Shown piece by piece: positions 20,559 through 29,422 of a stretch of 64,000 bases of DNA. Origin of the DNA: Croceicoccus naphthovorans (GTDB lineage Bacteria; Pseudomonadota; Alphaproteobacteria; Sphingomonadales; Sphingomonadaceae); the NCBI RefSeq assembly GCF_001028705.1, contig NZ_CP011770.1:2483501-2547500 (forward strand), given 5' to 3'. The translations under genes were made by a program, and so were the position numbers. The stretch's first letter is position 1. Each line of letters starts with the position of its first letter. The notes beneath the pieces are model-generated. The model was not told the origin of the DNA. It saw nothing but the letters and a program-made list of their open reading frames with translations, and ran no database searches.

Positions 20559-21284
20559 ATGCAATCCTCCTTGAGCGAGTGGCTGCAGACCCCGCGTGCG
20601 AGGCATGTCCTCGCCGTGGCCTTGCTGCTCGTCGCCTTCCTATGCTCGGGTGCCGAAGCCTGGGCCCACAATGTCGCAGAGGGCGACAAGGGCTACATCC
20701 AGGAAAGCAACGGCGTCCTGATCCTGCCCTTCATTTACCTCGGCGCCAAACACATGGTGACCGGCTACGATCACCTGCTGTTCCTCTTTGGCGTGATTTT
20801 CTTCCTCTATCGCCTGAAGGATGTCGGCATCTACGTGACGCTGTTCGCGATCGGGCACTCGACCACGCTGCTGTTCGGCGTGCTGACCGGCATTACCGCC
20901 AACGCCTATCTGATCGACGCTATCATCGGCCTTTCTGTCGTTTACAAGGCGCTCGACAATCTCGGTGCATTCCAGCGCTGGTTCGGCTTCCAACCCAATA
21001 CCAAGGTGGCAACGCTGGTGTTCGGCTTCTTTCATGGCTTTGGCCTCGCCACCAAGATCATCGAGTTCGAGATTGCCGAAGACGGCCTGATACCCAACCT
21101 CATTGCCTTCAACGTGGGGGTCGAGATCGGCCAGTTGCTGGCGCTGGGCGCGATCCTCATTCTGATGGGCTTCTGGCGTCGTCAGCCCAGCTTCATTCGT
21201 CATGCCTTCGCCGTAAACACTCTGCTGATGGCCGCCGGTTTCGTGCTGGTCGGATACCAGCTTGCCGGTTTCGCGGTTGCCTGA
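20559..21284 (+). CDS. HupE/UreJ family membrane protein
   Basis: A 241-residue protein with a signal-peptide-like N-terminus (VLAVALLLVAFLCSGAEAWA) and about six further hydrophobic helices. The motif HMVTGYDHLLFLFGV and the later FGFFHGFGLATKI carry the histidines typical of HupE/UreJ proteins, which are putative nickel or cobalt permeases. The start ATG at 20559 follows CTGGAG; a longer frame would overlap the czcA end. The family is usually linked to hydrogenase or urease, but here it is in a metal-efflux operon, so a role in metal balance is inferred. Confidence 0.87.
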   Translation: MQSSLSEWLQTPRARHVLAVALLLVAFLCSGAEAWAHNVAEGDKGYIQESNGVLILPFIYLGAKHMVTGYDHLLFLFGVIFFLYRLKDVGIYVTLFAIGHSTTLLFGVLTGITANAYLIDAIIGLSVVYKALDNLGAFQRWFGFQPNTKVATLVFGFFHGFGLATKIIEFEIAEDGLIPNLIAFNVGVEIGQLLALGAILILMGFWRRQPSFIRHAFAVNTLLMAAGFVLVGYQLAGFAVA

Positions 21285-21311
21285 CCCAATTCAATTTCTG
21301 GAGATCAAACG

Positions 21312-21938
21312 ATGTTCAATTCGCAACGCCCGAATATCGACGACCTGCCCACCAATGCACAGTTACTGAAAGCCACTGGTATCGCGCTGGTCACCGCTGG
21401 AACCCTGCTCGTCACCGTCATCCTTCCGTCCGAATACGCTATCGATCCCACTGGTGCCGGAAGGGTTCTCGGTTTCACCGAGATGGGCGAAATCAAGGCC
21501 CAGCTTGCCGAGGAAGCAGCAGCCGACGCGCTCCTGGCCGACGCTCAGCAGTCCGACACCGGCGAGATGGCAGCTACGCAAGAAGCCGCATCGGCAGCCG
21601 AACTCGCACAGGCAGCGGCAACCCGGTCCGACGTGATGGAACTGACCCTGGCTCCTGGCGAAGGAGCCGAGATCAAGGCAGTGATGGCCGATGGGGAGAG
21701 CCTGCGATACGAGTGGTCGGTGTCAGGTGGCCACGTCAATTATGATACGCACGCCGACGCGCCCGGAATTGATTACCACGGCTACGGCAAAGGCCGGGAG
21801 TCCACTGGCGAGTCCGGCACGCTGGTCGCCGCCTTCGACGGAAGCCACGGATGGTTCTGGCGCAATCGCTCAGCTGGAACGGTGACGGTTACTCTGACGA
21901 CCGACGGTGCTTATACCGAAATCAAGCGCGTCGTCTGA
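21312..21938 (+). CDS. Single-pass anchored periplasmic protein of the czc block
   Basis: A 208-residue protein with one N-terminal transmembrane segment (residues ~22-40, ATGIALVTAGTLLVTVILP), then an Ala/Glu-rich helical spacer (residues ~60-105). A beta-rich C-terminal domain with YEWSVSGGHVNYDTHADAPG and HGWFWRN follows. I recognise it only as the kind of anchor protein that accompanies HupE-like genes in czc clusters; no named domain is certain. It lies 27 bp after the HupE gene with CTGGAGA as ribosome-binding site. Confidence 0.7.
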   Translation: MFNSQRPNIDDLPTNAQLLKATGIALVTAGTLLVTVILPSEYAIDPTGAGRVLGFTEMGEIKAQLAEEAAADALLADAQQSDTGEMAATQEAASAAELAQAAATRSDVMELTLAPGEGAEIKAVMADGESLRYEWSVSGGHVNYDTHADAPGIDYHGYGKGRESTGESGTLVAAFDGSHGWFWRNRSAGTVTVTLTTDGAYTEIKRVV

Positions 21939-21969
21939 ACGAAACGATCCGGCACATCGCGAGGCCCCA

Positions 21970-23286
21970 ATGCTCTCAGTCCTCAAGCATCGCACCTACC
22001 GCCACCTGTTCGCAGCGCAGGTGATTGCCCTAGTCGGGACCGGGCTGGCGACGGTTGCACTGGGGCTGCTGGCCTACGAGATCGCCGGGGCCGATGCGGG
22101 CGCGGTGCTGGGTACGGCACTGGCGATCAAGATGATCGCCTATATCGGCATCGCCCCGGTCGTGGGGGCTTATGCTGACCGACTGCCACGCAAGACATTG
22201 CTAGTGGCGATGGACGCGGTCCGCGCTGGCGTGGCACTGGTTCTGCCATTCGTGGATGCCGTCTGGCAGGTCTATCTGCTGATATTCCTGCTCCAATCGG
22301 CTTCGGCGGCGTTCACCCCGACCTTCCAGGCGACCATCCCGGACATTCTCCCGGAAGAGGAGGAATACACCAACGCCCTATCGCTCTCGCGGCTCGCCTA
22401 TGACCTCGAAAGCCTGCTCAGCCCGATGCTGGCAGCCGCTCTGCTGACCGTTATCAGCTTCCACTGGCTGTTTGCTGGCACGTCGGTCGGTTTTGTGATC
22501 TCAGCGCTGCTTGTCGTCACCTCGGCACTGCCGCATCGCAAGGCGGCAACTAAGGTAGTCGAGAGCGTCTGGCGCAAGACCACGCGCGGCGCGCGCATCT
22601 ATCTCAAGACACCCCGGTTGGTCGGCTTGCTGGCGGTGACGCTGGCAGCGGCAGCGGGAAGCGCGATGGTGATCGTCAACACGGTGGTGATCGTGAAGGG
22701 CATGGGCCGTAGCCAGGAGGATGTGGCGCTGGCGCTGGCAGCCTACGGCGGCGGCTCGATGCTCGCCGCGCTGGCACTGCCGCGCGTCCTGAAGCGTCTG
22801 AGCGATCGCACGGTGATGCTGACCGGCGCGGCCATCCTCGCCATCGCGCTCGCTGTGTTCGGAGCCGCAACGCTGAACTGGACGGCCCTTCTGGCAGGAT
22901 GGCTGGTGATGGGCGTCGGCTACTCGCTCTGCGTCACGCCGGGCGGCAGACTGCTGCGCCGATCATCGAGCGAACCGGACAGGCCTGCCCTCTTTGCTGC
23001 ACAATTTGCCCTGAGCCATGTCTGCTGGCTGATCGCCTACCCGGTCGCCGGGCAAGTGGGTGCTCGTTTCGGAATGGCTACCGCCTTCGTCGCTCTGGCG
23101 GTTTTGGCGATCGTCGGAGTTTTGCTGGCGCTCTGGCGCTGGCCCAAATACGATCCTGCCGAACTACAGCACGAGCATCCGGAACTACCCGCCGACCATC
23201 CGCATCTCGCTGAGCACGGCAGCGGCCAACACGCCCATGCTTATGTCATCGACGAACTGCACGGCCACTGGCCGGGCCGCGCCTAG
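21970..23286 (+). CDS. MFS transporter with His-rich C-terminal tail
   Basis: A 438-residue major facilitator of the enterobactin-exporter/MdtH-like type (Pfam MFS_3-like look): start LKHRTYRHLFAAQVIALVGT, the loop-2 motif GAYADRLPRK near residue 70, and about 12 hydrophobic helices. After the last helix there is a hydrophilic tail with many histidines (HEHPELPADHPHLAEHGSG) that probably binds metal. The start ATG follows GCGAGGCCCCA. It is 31 bp after the anchor protein gene and converges on the superoxide dismutase gene with no spacing. Metal export is an inference from tail and neighbours. Confidence 0.85.
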   Translation: MLSVLKHRTYRHLFAAQVIALVGTGLATVALGLLAYEIAGADAGAVLGTALAIKMIAYIGIAPVVGAYADRLPRKTLLVAMDAVRAGVALVLPFVDAVWQVYLLIFLLQSASAAFTPTFQATIPDILPEEEEYTNALSLSRLAYDLESLLSPMLAAALLTVISFHWLFAGTSVGFVISALLVVTSALPHRKAATKVVESVWRKTTRGARIYLKTPRLVGLLAVTLAAAAGSAMVIVNTVVIVKGMGRSQEDVALALAAYGGGSMLAALALPRVLKRLSDRTVMLTGAAILAIALAVFGAATLNWTALLAGWLVMGVGYSLCVTPGGRLLRRSSSEPDRPALFAAQFALSHVCWLIAYPVAGQVGARFGMATAFVALAVLAIVGVLLALWRWPKYDPAELQHEHPELPADHPHLAEHGSGQHAHAYVIDELHGHWPGRA

Positions 23287-24006
23287 CTAGGCAATAGCCG
23301 CGCGATAGCGCGTGTCGATCACTTCCCAGTCGAGATTGGCCATGAAGGCATCGATATAGCGCGCGGCAGCTGTCCCGTAGTCCATGTGATAGGAGTGCTC
23401 ATACATATCGAGCGCGATCAGCGGAGCGCCCGTCACTGCACCATGCATGTGATCCCAGGCCCAGTAATTGTGCAGCGACTGGGTGTGCGCATTCCAGGTG
23501 AGCACGCACCAGCCTGATCCGCCAGCAAGAGACATGGCAGTGCGGCGGAACTCGGCTTCCCAAGCATCGAAGCCGCCATACGCAGTGGAGAGCGCATCGC
23601 GGACCGATCCGCCTGCCTCACCGTTTCCGCCCAGCCCATCGAAGTAGATTTCGTGCAGCACTACCGACCCCGTTCGGTGCAGTTCCTCACGCTTCAATCC
23701 GGCAAAGGCCACGGTCGGAAAATCGGGATCAGCCATCGCGGCGGCAAGCCGGGTTTCGATAGTGTTCAGGCCCCGCACCGAGCCTTGGTAATTGTTCTCC
23801 CAGTGTGAGGTGATGAGGCGTTCGGACAATCCCGTCAGGCTTGCGGGGTTGAAGCGCAGTGGTTTAGGTGTGTGATTGCCCGCGAAGGCAAGGCTTCGCG
23901 CGGTCTCCTGAGCGGTTGCCGTGGACGATGCTCCGCCCGCAAGGGCAACACCTGCGACTCCCACCGCCGCCGTCCCGATTGCCTCACGGCGTGTGACCTT
24001 GCTCAT
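23287..24006 (-). CDS. Tat-exported Fe/Mn-type superoxide dismutase
   Basis: A 239-residue superoxide dismutase with a twin-arginine signal (TRREAIGTAAVGVAGVALAG) instead of the usual cytosolic start. The metal ligands are in place: His in ITSHWENNYQG, His in VVLHEIYFDGLGG, and Asp and His in ALDMYEHSYHMDYG. Export would place it in the periplasm, where it could limit superoxide made during chromate or metal stress. The start at 24006 is chosen because it gives the Tat signal directly. It follows chrA on the same strand with a 10-bp gap. Confidence 0.9.
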   Translation of the reverse strand: MSKVTRREAIGTAAVGVAGVALAGGASSTATAQETARSLAFAGNHTPKPLRFNPASLTGLSERLITSHWENNYQGSVRGLNTIETRLAAAMADPDFPTVAFAGLKREELHRTGSVVLHEIYFDGLGGNGEAGGSVRDALSTAYGGFDAWEAEFRRTAMSLAGGSGWCVLTWNAHTQSLHNYWAWDHMHGAVTGAPLIALDMYEHSYHMDYGTAAARYIDAFMANLDWEVIDTRYRAAIA

Positions 24007-24016
24007 GTCCTTCTCC

Positions 24017-25333
24017 CTAGATTGCCAGCCCAAGTACCAGCCCGCCGAGCGCCGCGACTCCCAAGACTCTTACCACTGACCATTTTGCGCCGAACACCAG
24101 CACGCACGCAAGCGCGGCAAGCAATGTCGCGCGCCAGTCGAAGCTGAGCCAATCAGGCGTGTAGAGGCGCAGCAGCCCCGCTTGCGTTTCGCCTACGGTG
24201 GCGAACAGGACATGAAGGGCGAACCAAGCTGTAAGATTGGCGATCACACCCACCACCGCTGCCGTCACGGCTGCCAGCCCGCCCTTGAGCCGAACCGCAC
24301 TGCCCAGCCGATCAATCCACGGTGCGAGCGCGAAGATCCACAGGAAGCACGGCGCGAAGGTCACCCAGGTCGTCAGCCCCGCACCGAACAGACCTGCGAC
24401 AAAGGGCGTGAACGGCTCCGGCGCGCGATAAGCAGCAAGGTAGCCCACAAACTGAGTCACCATAATAAGTGGCCCCGGCGTCGTCTCGGCAAGGCCAAGT
24501 CCGTCCGCCATCTCGCCCGGTTGCAGCCAGCCGAAGCCCTGCACTGCTTCCTGCGCCATATAGGCGAGAACGGCATAGGCACCGCCAAATGTCACAACGG
24601 CAAGCTGCGAAAAGAACGCGCCAATGTCCCACAGCACGTGGCCTGTGCCCAGCGTCGCTGCGACCAGAACCATAGGCGCGGCCCAGATCACGCCCCAGAT
24701 CACCAATGCCTGCGCAGTGCTGCGCCAAGGGCGCGGGCCAGACGGTAGCACGGAACCGCCCTGTTTCAGTGCCAGCCATTCTGGGCGTATCGCCGCAACG
24801 GCCATTCCGATTGCGCCAGCCCCCAGCACGATCAGAGGGAACGGCAGGTCGAGCAGGAACAACGCGACGAAGGCGCCCACGGCAAGCCCCTGCTTGAATC
24901 GTGTATTGAGCGCGCGTCCGGCGATCCGGAGCAGCGCCTGCACAACAATCGCCAGCACAGCCGCCTTCACGCCCAGGAACAGCGCCTCGAACCAGTCTAG
25001 GTTCGCGGCAACAGCGTAGAGCGCCGACAACACAAGGATTACCAGCGCGCCGGGAATGACGAACAGCAGGCCTGCCGCCAGTCCGCCGCGCCAGCCATGC
25101 AAGCGCCATCCGATCCAAGTCGCCAGCTGCTGCGCCTCAGGCCCCGGCAGCAGGTGGCAGAAATTGAGTGCGTGGAGATAATCCTCCTCACTCACCCAAT
25201 GCCTGTCCTCGACAAGCTCGCGGTGCATCAACGCAATCTGACCGGCAGGCCCGCCGAAGCTAAGCAGACCGATGCGCAGGAATACACGCAGTAGGTGAGA
25301 GAAGCTGGCATTCGTGGTAGGCATCACGCTCAT
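24017..25333 (-). CDS. chrA: Chromate efflux transporter ChrA (long-chain)
   Basis: A 438-residue CHR-family transporter that expels chromate. Both halves of the duplicated protein are visible. The N half has FLRIGLLSFGGPAGQIALMH and LPGPEAQQLATWIG; the C half has FSQLAVVTFGGAYAVLAYM and ETTPGPLIMVTQFVGY. About ten hydrophobic helices follow these motifs. Length is normal for the long-chain group. It is the first gene of a two-gene minus-strand unit with the exported superoxide dismutase and lies about 110 bp from the integrase end. Confidence 0.93.
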   Translation of the reverse strand: MSVMPTTNASFSHLLRVFLRIGLLSFGGPAGQIALMHRELVEDRHWVSEEDYLHALNFCHLLPGPEAQQLATWIGWRLHGWRGGLAAGLLFVIPGALVILVLSALYAVAANLDWFEALFLGVKAAVLAIVVQALLRIAGRALNTRFKQGLAVGAFVALFLLDLPFPLIVLGAGAIGMAVAAIRPEWLALKQGGSVLPSGPRPWRSTAQALVIWGVIWAAPMVLVAATLGTGHVLWDIGAFFSQLAVVTFGGAYAVLAYMAQEAVQGFGWLQPGEMADGLGLAETTPGPLIMVTQFVGYLAAYRAPEPFTPFVAGLFGAGLTTWVTFAPCFLWIFALAPWIDRLGSAVRLKGGLAAVTAAVVGVIANLTAWFALHVLFATVGETQAGLLRLYTPDWLSFDWRATLLAALACVLVFGAKWSVVRVLGVAALGGLVLGLAI

Positions 25334-25442
25334 TGGTCACCTCGCAAACGACCATCCGCCGGAAGACGGACGACGAGGCAACACTTGGGCAATTGCCGCC
25401 TGACCGGGAGGTTGCTTGGTCCCGGTCCGAAACCCTTACAAC

Positions 25443-26657
25443 TCAATCGGAATCCGGGATAGTGGAATCGTGCGGCACGGCTTGGCCGGAGCAATAGTTC
25501 CCCCATGCCTCCATCAGTTTCACCCGCGCGCCGGGATTCTCAGGCGTGCCGAGATAGGTGGTGCGTCGATAGGCGGCCTGCACTGCGTCAGGCGTCTTGT
25601 GCGCCAATGCCGCTTCGACAACTGCATTCGGAAAGCCTTCGTTAGCGGCCCAGTCGGTGAAGCTGGAACGGAAGCCATGAACGTGGAAAGGCTCCTGCAT
25701 GTCACGCATAACCTTGAGCAGGGTCATGTTGGACATCGCCTTGCCGGTCATGCCGGGAAAAACCACTTCGGCACCTTCAAGCCGCATTGCATCGGCTTTC
25801 ACGAGCACCGCAAGAGCCGCCTCTGACAGCGGCACGATGTGCGCCCTGCTGCGCTTCATGTGTTCGGCGGGGATGGTCCAAAGGCGCTGGTCCAGATTGA
25901 ATTCATCCCACTTCGCGAGCCGCACTTCCTGCGAACGGACGCCCGTCAGAATGAGAAGGTCGAGCGCGAGACGCGAATAGGATGGCTTGCGGCGCAAGGC
26001 GGTTAGGAATGGTGGAACCGCCACGTATGGCATCGCCTTGCGGTTTGCCGGTTTCTTGACCTGTCGCGGCAGCCCTCGCCCCGCTTTCAGGCTGCTATTG
26101 CCCGATGGAGCCTCCGTGGAGCGCCAACCCTTTGCATGGGAGTAATCAAGCACCGCGCAAATCCGGTTGCGGACCTGGCGGGCTGTTTCGGGAATTTCCT
26201 GCCAGATCGGCGTGAGAACCGAGATGATATCCGCAGCGGTGATTCCGCCAGTCGTCATGTCGCCCAATTTCGGGAAGGCGTAGTTCTCCAAACTGGCAAG
26301 CCACTGGCGACCATAGACATCGCTTTTCCAGCCAGCCTCGTTCTCTGAATGATATTGGGTGGCGGCTTCACGGAAGGTGACCTTGGCCGCTTCCTCGTCC
26401 TTGCGTTCGGTCAGCACATCCCGTTTCTCGACCTTTACCGCCTTGCGGAGATCGGCAGCTTTCGCGCGTGCTTCGGCCAGCGTCACCAGCTTCGGACTAC
26501 CCAGTCCGATATCCTGACGCTTGCCATCACGCTGGATTCGCAGGAGCCAATATGCTCCTCCTCTTTTGTCGACTCTGAGAACTAATCCGTCGCCATCCTG
26601 ATAGGTGCCCGGATTCGCCAAAGCGGCCTTGACCGCAACCGCCGTGAGTTTGCCCAT
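25443..26657 (-). CDS. int: P4-type tyrosine integrase of the element
   Basis: A 404-residue site-specific recombinase. The N-terminal arm-binding domain (DUF4102-like) has DGDGLVLRVDKRGGAYWLLR and GLGSPKLVTLAEARAKA. The catalytic domain shows R241 (TGVRSQEVRLAKWDE), H327-x2-R330 (HGFRSSFTDWA), H353 (LAHKTPDAVQ) and the nucleophile, most likely Y363 (AAYRRTTYLG). It is next to tRNA-Tyr, which it has evidently used as target, and starts right beside five CTCCCACA repeats that are likely its arm sites. Such placement also lets the protein repress its own promoter. Confidence 0.95.
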   Translation of the reverse strand: MGKLTAVAVKAALANPGTYQDGDGLVLRVDKRGGAYWLLRIQRDGKRQDIGLGSPKLVTLAEARAKAADLRKAVKVEKRDVLTERKDEEAAKVTFREAATQYHSENEAGWKSDVYGRQWLASLENYAFPKLGDMTTGGITAADIISVLTPIWQEIPETARQVRNRICAVLDYSHAKGWRSTEAPSGNSSLKAGRGLPRQVKKPANRKAMPYVAVPPFLTALRRKPSYSRLALDLLILTGVRSQEVRLAKWDEFNLDQRLWTIPAEHMKRSRAHIVPLSEAALAVLVKADAMRLEGAEVVFPGMTGKAMSNMTLLKVMRDMQEPFHVHGFRSSFTDWAANEGFPNAVVEAALAHKTPDAVQAAYRRTTYLGTPENPGARVKLMEAWGNYCSGQAVPHDSTIPDSD

Positions 26658-26853
26658 TGGTTACTCCCACATCTTTGCCGCCAATGTGGGAGAAACCAAG
26701 TGTGGGAGAAAGTCACCTTACTCCCACACCTCTCCCACACTACGCCCCGGCTGCAAGCAAACAGAAGCGATCGGGTGCGGACGATGTAGAGCAGAATACC
26801 CTTGGTTTTCTGCGATTTCTAGGGCTTTTCGGGGATGTTCTGAGAAAGGGCGG
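26658..26853. promoter_or_regulatory. Right attachment region with five integrase arm-like repeats
   Basis: CTCCCACA occurs in direct orientation at 26664-26671, 26721-26728 and 26732-26739, and inverted (TGTGGGAG) at 26685-26692 and 26701-26708. The set covers the int promoter region and lies about 110 bp from the core site in tRNA-Tyr. Related TCCCCCACA pairs are at the left end (4497-4517). This layout fits arm-type binding sites for the adjacent integrase. No gene is seen. Confidence 0.6.
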
Positions 26854-26872
26854 TGGTGGACAGGGCTGGATT
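26849..26872. repeat. Right attachment repeat inside tRNA-Tyr
   Basis: Identical to 4269-4292 over 24 bases. It covers the CCA end, the 3' acceptor strand and part of the T-arm of tRNA-Tyr plus five downstream bases, and so marks the right boundary of the integrated element. Confidence 0.75.
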
Positions 26873-26939
26873 CGAACCAACGTACGCTTGCGCGGGCAGA
26901 TTTACAGTCTGCTGCCTTTAACCACTCGGCCACCTGTCC
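26854..26939 (-). tRNA. tRNA-Tyr (GTA anticodon)
   Basis: An 86-base class II tRNA read on the minus strand. It begins GGACAGGTGGCCGAGTGG, has the anticodon loop ACTGTAAAT with GTA, a long variable arm, the T-loop GGTTCGAATCC and an acceptor strand CCTGTCC closing with the first seven bases, followed by A and an encoded CCA. The 3' end is the integration target of the element but remains intact. Confidence 0.97.
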
Positions 26940-27096
26940 ACACCGGTGCCGTCGAAAGAGGCCCAAAAAGCCTCGATACGCATGACAGGAAAAGCTTCCC
27001 GTCCGGCCGAGAGGCGCCCCTTTGGCGAAGCAGCGCTTGCCTGTCAATGGGGCGACTGGCTAGAGCGCGCCAAAGGCACAGACAGGCGACAGATTG

Positions 27097-27903
27097 ATGG
27101 CGAAAAAGGGTAAGGAACGAGTGCTGCGCGGACGCGCGGGCCGGATGCAGGGCGGACGCGGCAGCGGGCGCGGCACGAAAGGGGCCGTGCGGCTGTGGGG
27201 GCGGCATGCCGTCGTCGCGGCGCTGGACAACCCGGATCGCGAGGTAAAGCGGCTTTGGGCCGTGCGAGAGACGCTGGATGCCATGGTGGCCGAGGGCGAG
27301 GTTGAATTGCCCGAGGATCTGCGCGTCGAATATGCCGACGGGCAGGATCTGGCCCGGCTGGTGACTCGCGACGCACCGCACCAAAATCTGGTGATAGAAT
27401 GCGAACCGCTGCCCGACGTCCACCTGGCCGATGTCGCGACAGGAGATCGGGAGGCACCGATCGTCGTGCTCGACCACGTTACCGATCCGCACAATGTCGG
27501 CGCGATCATGCGCAGTGCCGCCGCATTCGGTGCCGCCTGCCTCGTCACGCAAGATCGCCATGCGCCGCCCGAATCGGGGGTTCTGGCGAAGTCCGCTTCA
27601 GGCGCGCTGGAAACGCTGCCTTGGGTGCGCGTGGTAAACCTGTCGCGCGCGCTGGAGGAGATGGCAGAGGCCGGATACTGGCGCATCGGGCTGGATGGCG
27701 ATGGCGAGGTGACTTTGGCAGAGGCGCTGCCGACCGGCCCTGTCGCCTTCGTACTGGGCGCAGAGGGCGATGGCCTGCGCTATCAGGTGGGTCAGCACTG
27801 CGACCAGATCGCGCGCCTTCCCATCGAGACCGCGGTCGAGAGCCTGAACGTGTCGAATGCCGCGGCCATCGCCCTTTACGCTTGTGCAACACGGGGCGAT
27901 TAA
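27097..27903 (+). CDS. rlmB: 23S rRNA (guanosine-2251-2'-O)-methyltransferase, TrmH/SpoU family
   Basis: A 268-residue SpoU-type enzyme that 2'-O-methylates G2251 of 23S rRNA. A basic, Gly-rich N-terminus (RGRAGRMQGGRGSGRGTK) precedes the substrate-binding domain (LWGRHAVVAALDNP). The knotted SAM-binding domain has NVGAIMRSAAAFGA, FVLGAEGDGL and SLNVSNAAAIALY. The ATG at 27097 is preferred to the TTG one codon earlier. Other TrmH-like rRNA or tRNA methylases share these motifs, so the exact target is likely but not certain. Confidence 0.9.
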   Translation: MAKKGKERVLRGRAGRMQGGRGSGRGTKGAVRLWGRHAVVAALDNPDREVKRLWAVRETLDAMVAEGEVELPEDLRVEYADGQDLARLVTRDAPHQNLVIECEPLPDVHLADVATGDREAPIVVLDHVTDPHNVGAIMRSAAAFGAACLVTQDRHAPPESGVLAKSASGALETLPWVRVVNLSRALEEMAEAGYWRIGLDGDGEVTLAEALPTGPVAFVLGAEGDGLRYQVGQHCDQIARLPIETAVESLNVSNAAAIALYACATRGD

Positions 27904-27933
27904 GGCGGCGGGGCAATCGACAGGAGGGAAATC

Positions 27934-28761
27934 ATGGGCCAACCGTTCACGCTGCGCACTGCGGCGGCCACGATCGTCGCGGCGGGATCGCTACTGGTAT
28001 CGGGCTGTTTGCTGACGCCGGGCAAGTTCACTTCGGAACTCGTGCTGAAAAAAGGTGGCGAGTTCGCGTTCACCTATGACGGCGAAATCTCGATGATGGG
28101 CCTGACCCAGCTTGCCAGCATGGGCGCGAACGAGGCGTTCGAAGCCGAATGCTATGACGACGATTTCGAGGCGACCGCCTGCACGGCGGAAGAAGTGGCC
28201 GAGCAGCGGGCCGAGTGGGAGGCTGAGCAGGCTAAGGACGCGGAGAAGAAGAAACAGTTCGTCCGCATGATGGGCAACGTCGATCCGGGCGATCCCGAAA
28301 GCGTTGCCAAGCTGGTCGAAGTGATGCGCCGTCAGGACGGTTGGGAAAAGGTCGAACAGACCGGGGATGGCGTGTTCACCGTAAGCTACTCGGCCACCGG
28401 CAGCCTGAGCCATCCCTTCATGTTCCCGGTGGTCGAGAAGCTTACGGTCTCACCATTCCTCGTCGCCGTGCCCCGCGCCGATGGCAGCGTTCGGGTAGAG
28501 GCCGAAGGGTTCGGAAGCGAAACCATGCCTTCAATGGGTCCGGGTATGGGAATGCTGGCCGCCATGGGCGCGATGAAGGACAAGGGCGACAAGCCCGAAC
28601 CCATCCTGCCTGATGGCACCTTCACCATCGTCACCGATGGGCGGATTCTGGCCAACAATACCGACGAGGGCCCGTCCGATGTTGGCGGCATGCAGCGTCT
28701 GAAATGGACCGTCGATACCTCGACCAAGGTTCCGCCCATGGCGTTGATCGCGCTGGACTGA
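27934..28761 (+). CDS. Predicted lipoprotein of unknown function
   Basis: A 275-residue protein with a lipoprotein signal (AAGSLLVSGC, Cys near residue 25). The mature part contains KFTSELVLKKGGEFAFTYDG, a charged helical stretch EEVAEQRAEWEAEQAKDAEKK and a Met/Gly-rich segment (MPSMGPGMGMLAAMGAMKD) near residue 200. No family is recognised. It is 30 bp after rlmB with AGGAGGGAA as ribosome-binding site and is closed by a strong terminator, so it may share the rlmB transcript. Confidence 0.8.
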   Translation: MGQPFTLRTAAATIVAAGSLLVSGCLLTPGKFTSELVLKKGGEFAFTYDGEISMMGLTQLASMGANEAFEAECYDDDFEATACTAEEVAEQRAEWEAEQAKDAEKKKQFVRMMGNVDPGDPESVAKLVEVMRRQDGWEKVEQTGDGVFTVSYSATGSLSHPFMFPVVEKLTVSPFLVAVPRADGSVRVEAEGFGSETMPSMGPGMGMLAAMGAMKDKGDKPEPILPDGTFTIVTDGRILANNTDEGPSDVGGMQRLKWTVDTSTKVPPMALIALD

Positions 28762-28780
28762 CGCGAAAGCAGGACAATAG

Positions 28781-28819
28781 AAAAAGCCGCGCGGGAGGCA
28801 ATTTCCCGCGCGGCTTTTT
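28781..28819. terminator. Bidirectional terminator between lipoprotein gene and hupB
   Basis: AAAAAGCCGCGCGGGA (28781-28796) pairs with TCCCGCGCGGCTTTTT (28804-28819) around a 7-base loop. The A and T runs at both ends make it work on either strand, which suits its place between two convergent genes. Confidence 0.9.
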
Positions 28820-28858
28820 CTTGATTCGGCCCCTCGTGAGGGACGAGGGAGGCGCGTC

Positions 28859-29131
28859 TTAGTTGACGGCGTCCTTCAGGCCCTTGCCCGCCTTGAACTT
28901 CGGCTGGGTCGAAGCCTTGATCGTCATCGGCTCACCGGTGCGCGGGTTGCGACCGGTCGAAGCCTTGCGCTTGGCGACCGAGAAGGTGCCGAAACCGACC
29001 AGGCGAACTTCGTCACCCTTGGCCAGCGAAGCGGTGATGGCGTCGAACACGCCTTCAACCGCCTTCGTCGCATCGTTGCGCGAAAGGCCACTGGTGTCAG
29101 CGACGGTGCCGATCAGCTCGTTCTTGTTCAT
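28859..29131 (-). CDS. hupB: HU family DNA-binding protein
   Basis: A 90-residue nucleoid protein: MNKNELIGTVADTSGLSRND start, core GDEVRLVGFGTFSVAKRKA, and the DNA-gripping arm GRNPRTGEPMTIKA at residues ~60-73. Length and motifs are those of HU-beta, so a dimer that bends DNA without strong sequence choice is expected. The start follows AAAAGGGGG. A TTGACA-containing promoter candidate lies about 125 bp upstream. It is downstream of lon on the same strand but separated from it by a terminator. Confidence 0.95.
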   Translation of the reverse strand: MNKNELIGTVADTSGLSRNDATKAVEGVFDAITASLAKGDEVRLVGFGTFSVAKRKASTGRNPRTGEPMTIKASTQPKFKAGKGLKDAVN

Positions 29132-29422
29132 GAGTATACAACCCCCTTTTAAGGTTCAGAAAAAACAAATTCGAAGAAGGGCCGGTCCGGCGGGATACAC
29201 CGGCCCGGTATCGCCGTGGGCGAATGCGCGGGAATGGAGCGATTTTTTGCCGCGCTGTCAAAGGCAAAACCGCTTCAAAACGGGTGATTTTGGCGGTTTT
29301 TCCGATGAATCGAGCCACATTGCGCGATTGACCGCAGAAGACTTCGCAGCTGCAAAATCAATGCTGCAATGCATCATTGAAAAATTGGGCGGGCGAGGCG
29401 CCGAAACGCCCCGCCCCCGCCA
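29132..29422. promoter_or_regulatory. hupB promoter and leader, lon 3' region
   Basis: On the minus strand TTGACA at 29261-29256, 17 bases, then TCCATT at 29238-29233 gives a plausible sigma-70 promoter for hupB with a leader of about 95 bases. The -10 is weak. The lon-proximal end holds the hairpin described separately. No gene is seen. Confidence 0.4.
29380..29422 (-). terminator. Probable lon terminator
   Basis: Just after the lon stop the minus strand reads a G-rich arm (GGGCGGGGCG), TTTCGG, and a C-rich arm (CGCCTCGCCCGCCC) followed by AATTTTTC. The stem has one or two mismatches, but the U-run is in the right place for a rho-independent terminator. Confidence 0.65.

Noticed and set aside
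20579..21745. 388-codon Arg-rich frame across the HupE-like and anchor protein genes
   Set aside because: A +1 shadow spanning two real genes; extreme Arg/His/Ser content.
26663..26740. Possible CRISPR-like array in the short repeats by int
   Set aside because: Repeats are 8 bases, in both orientations and unevenly spaced; they fit integrase arm sites, not a CRISPR array. No cas genes.
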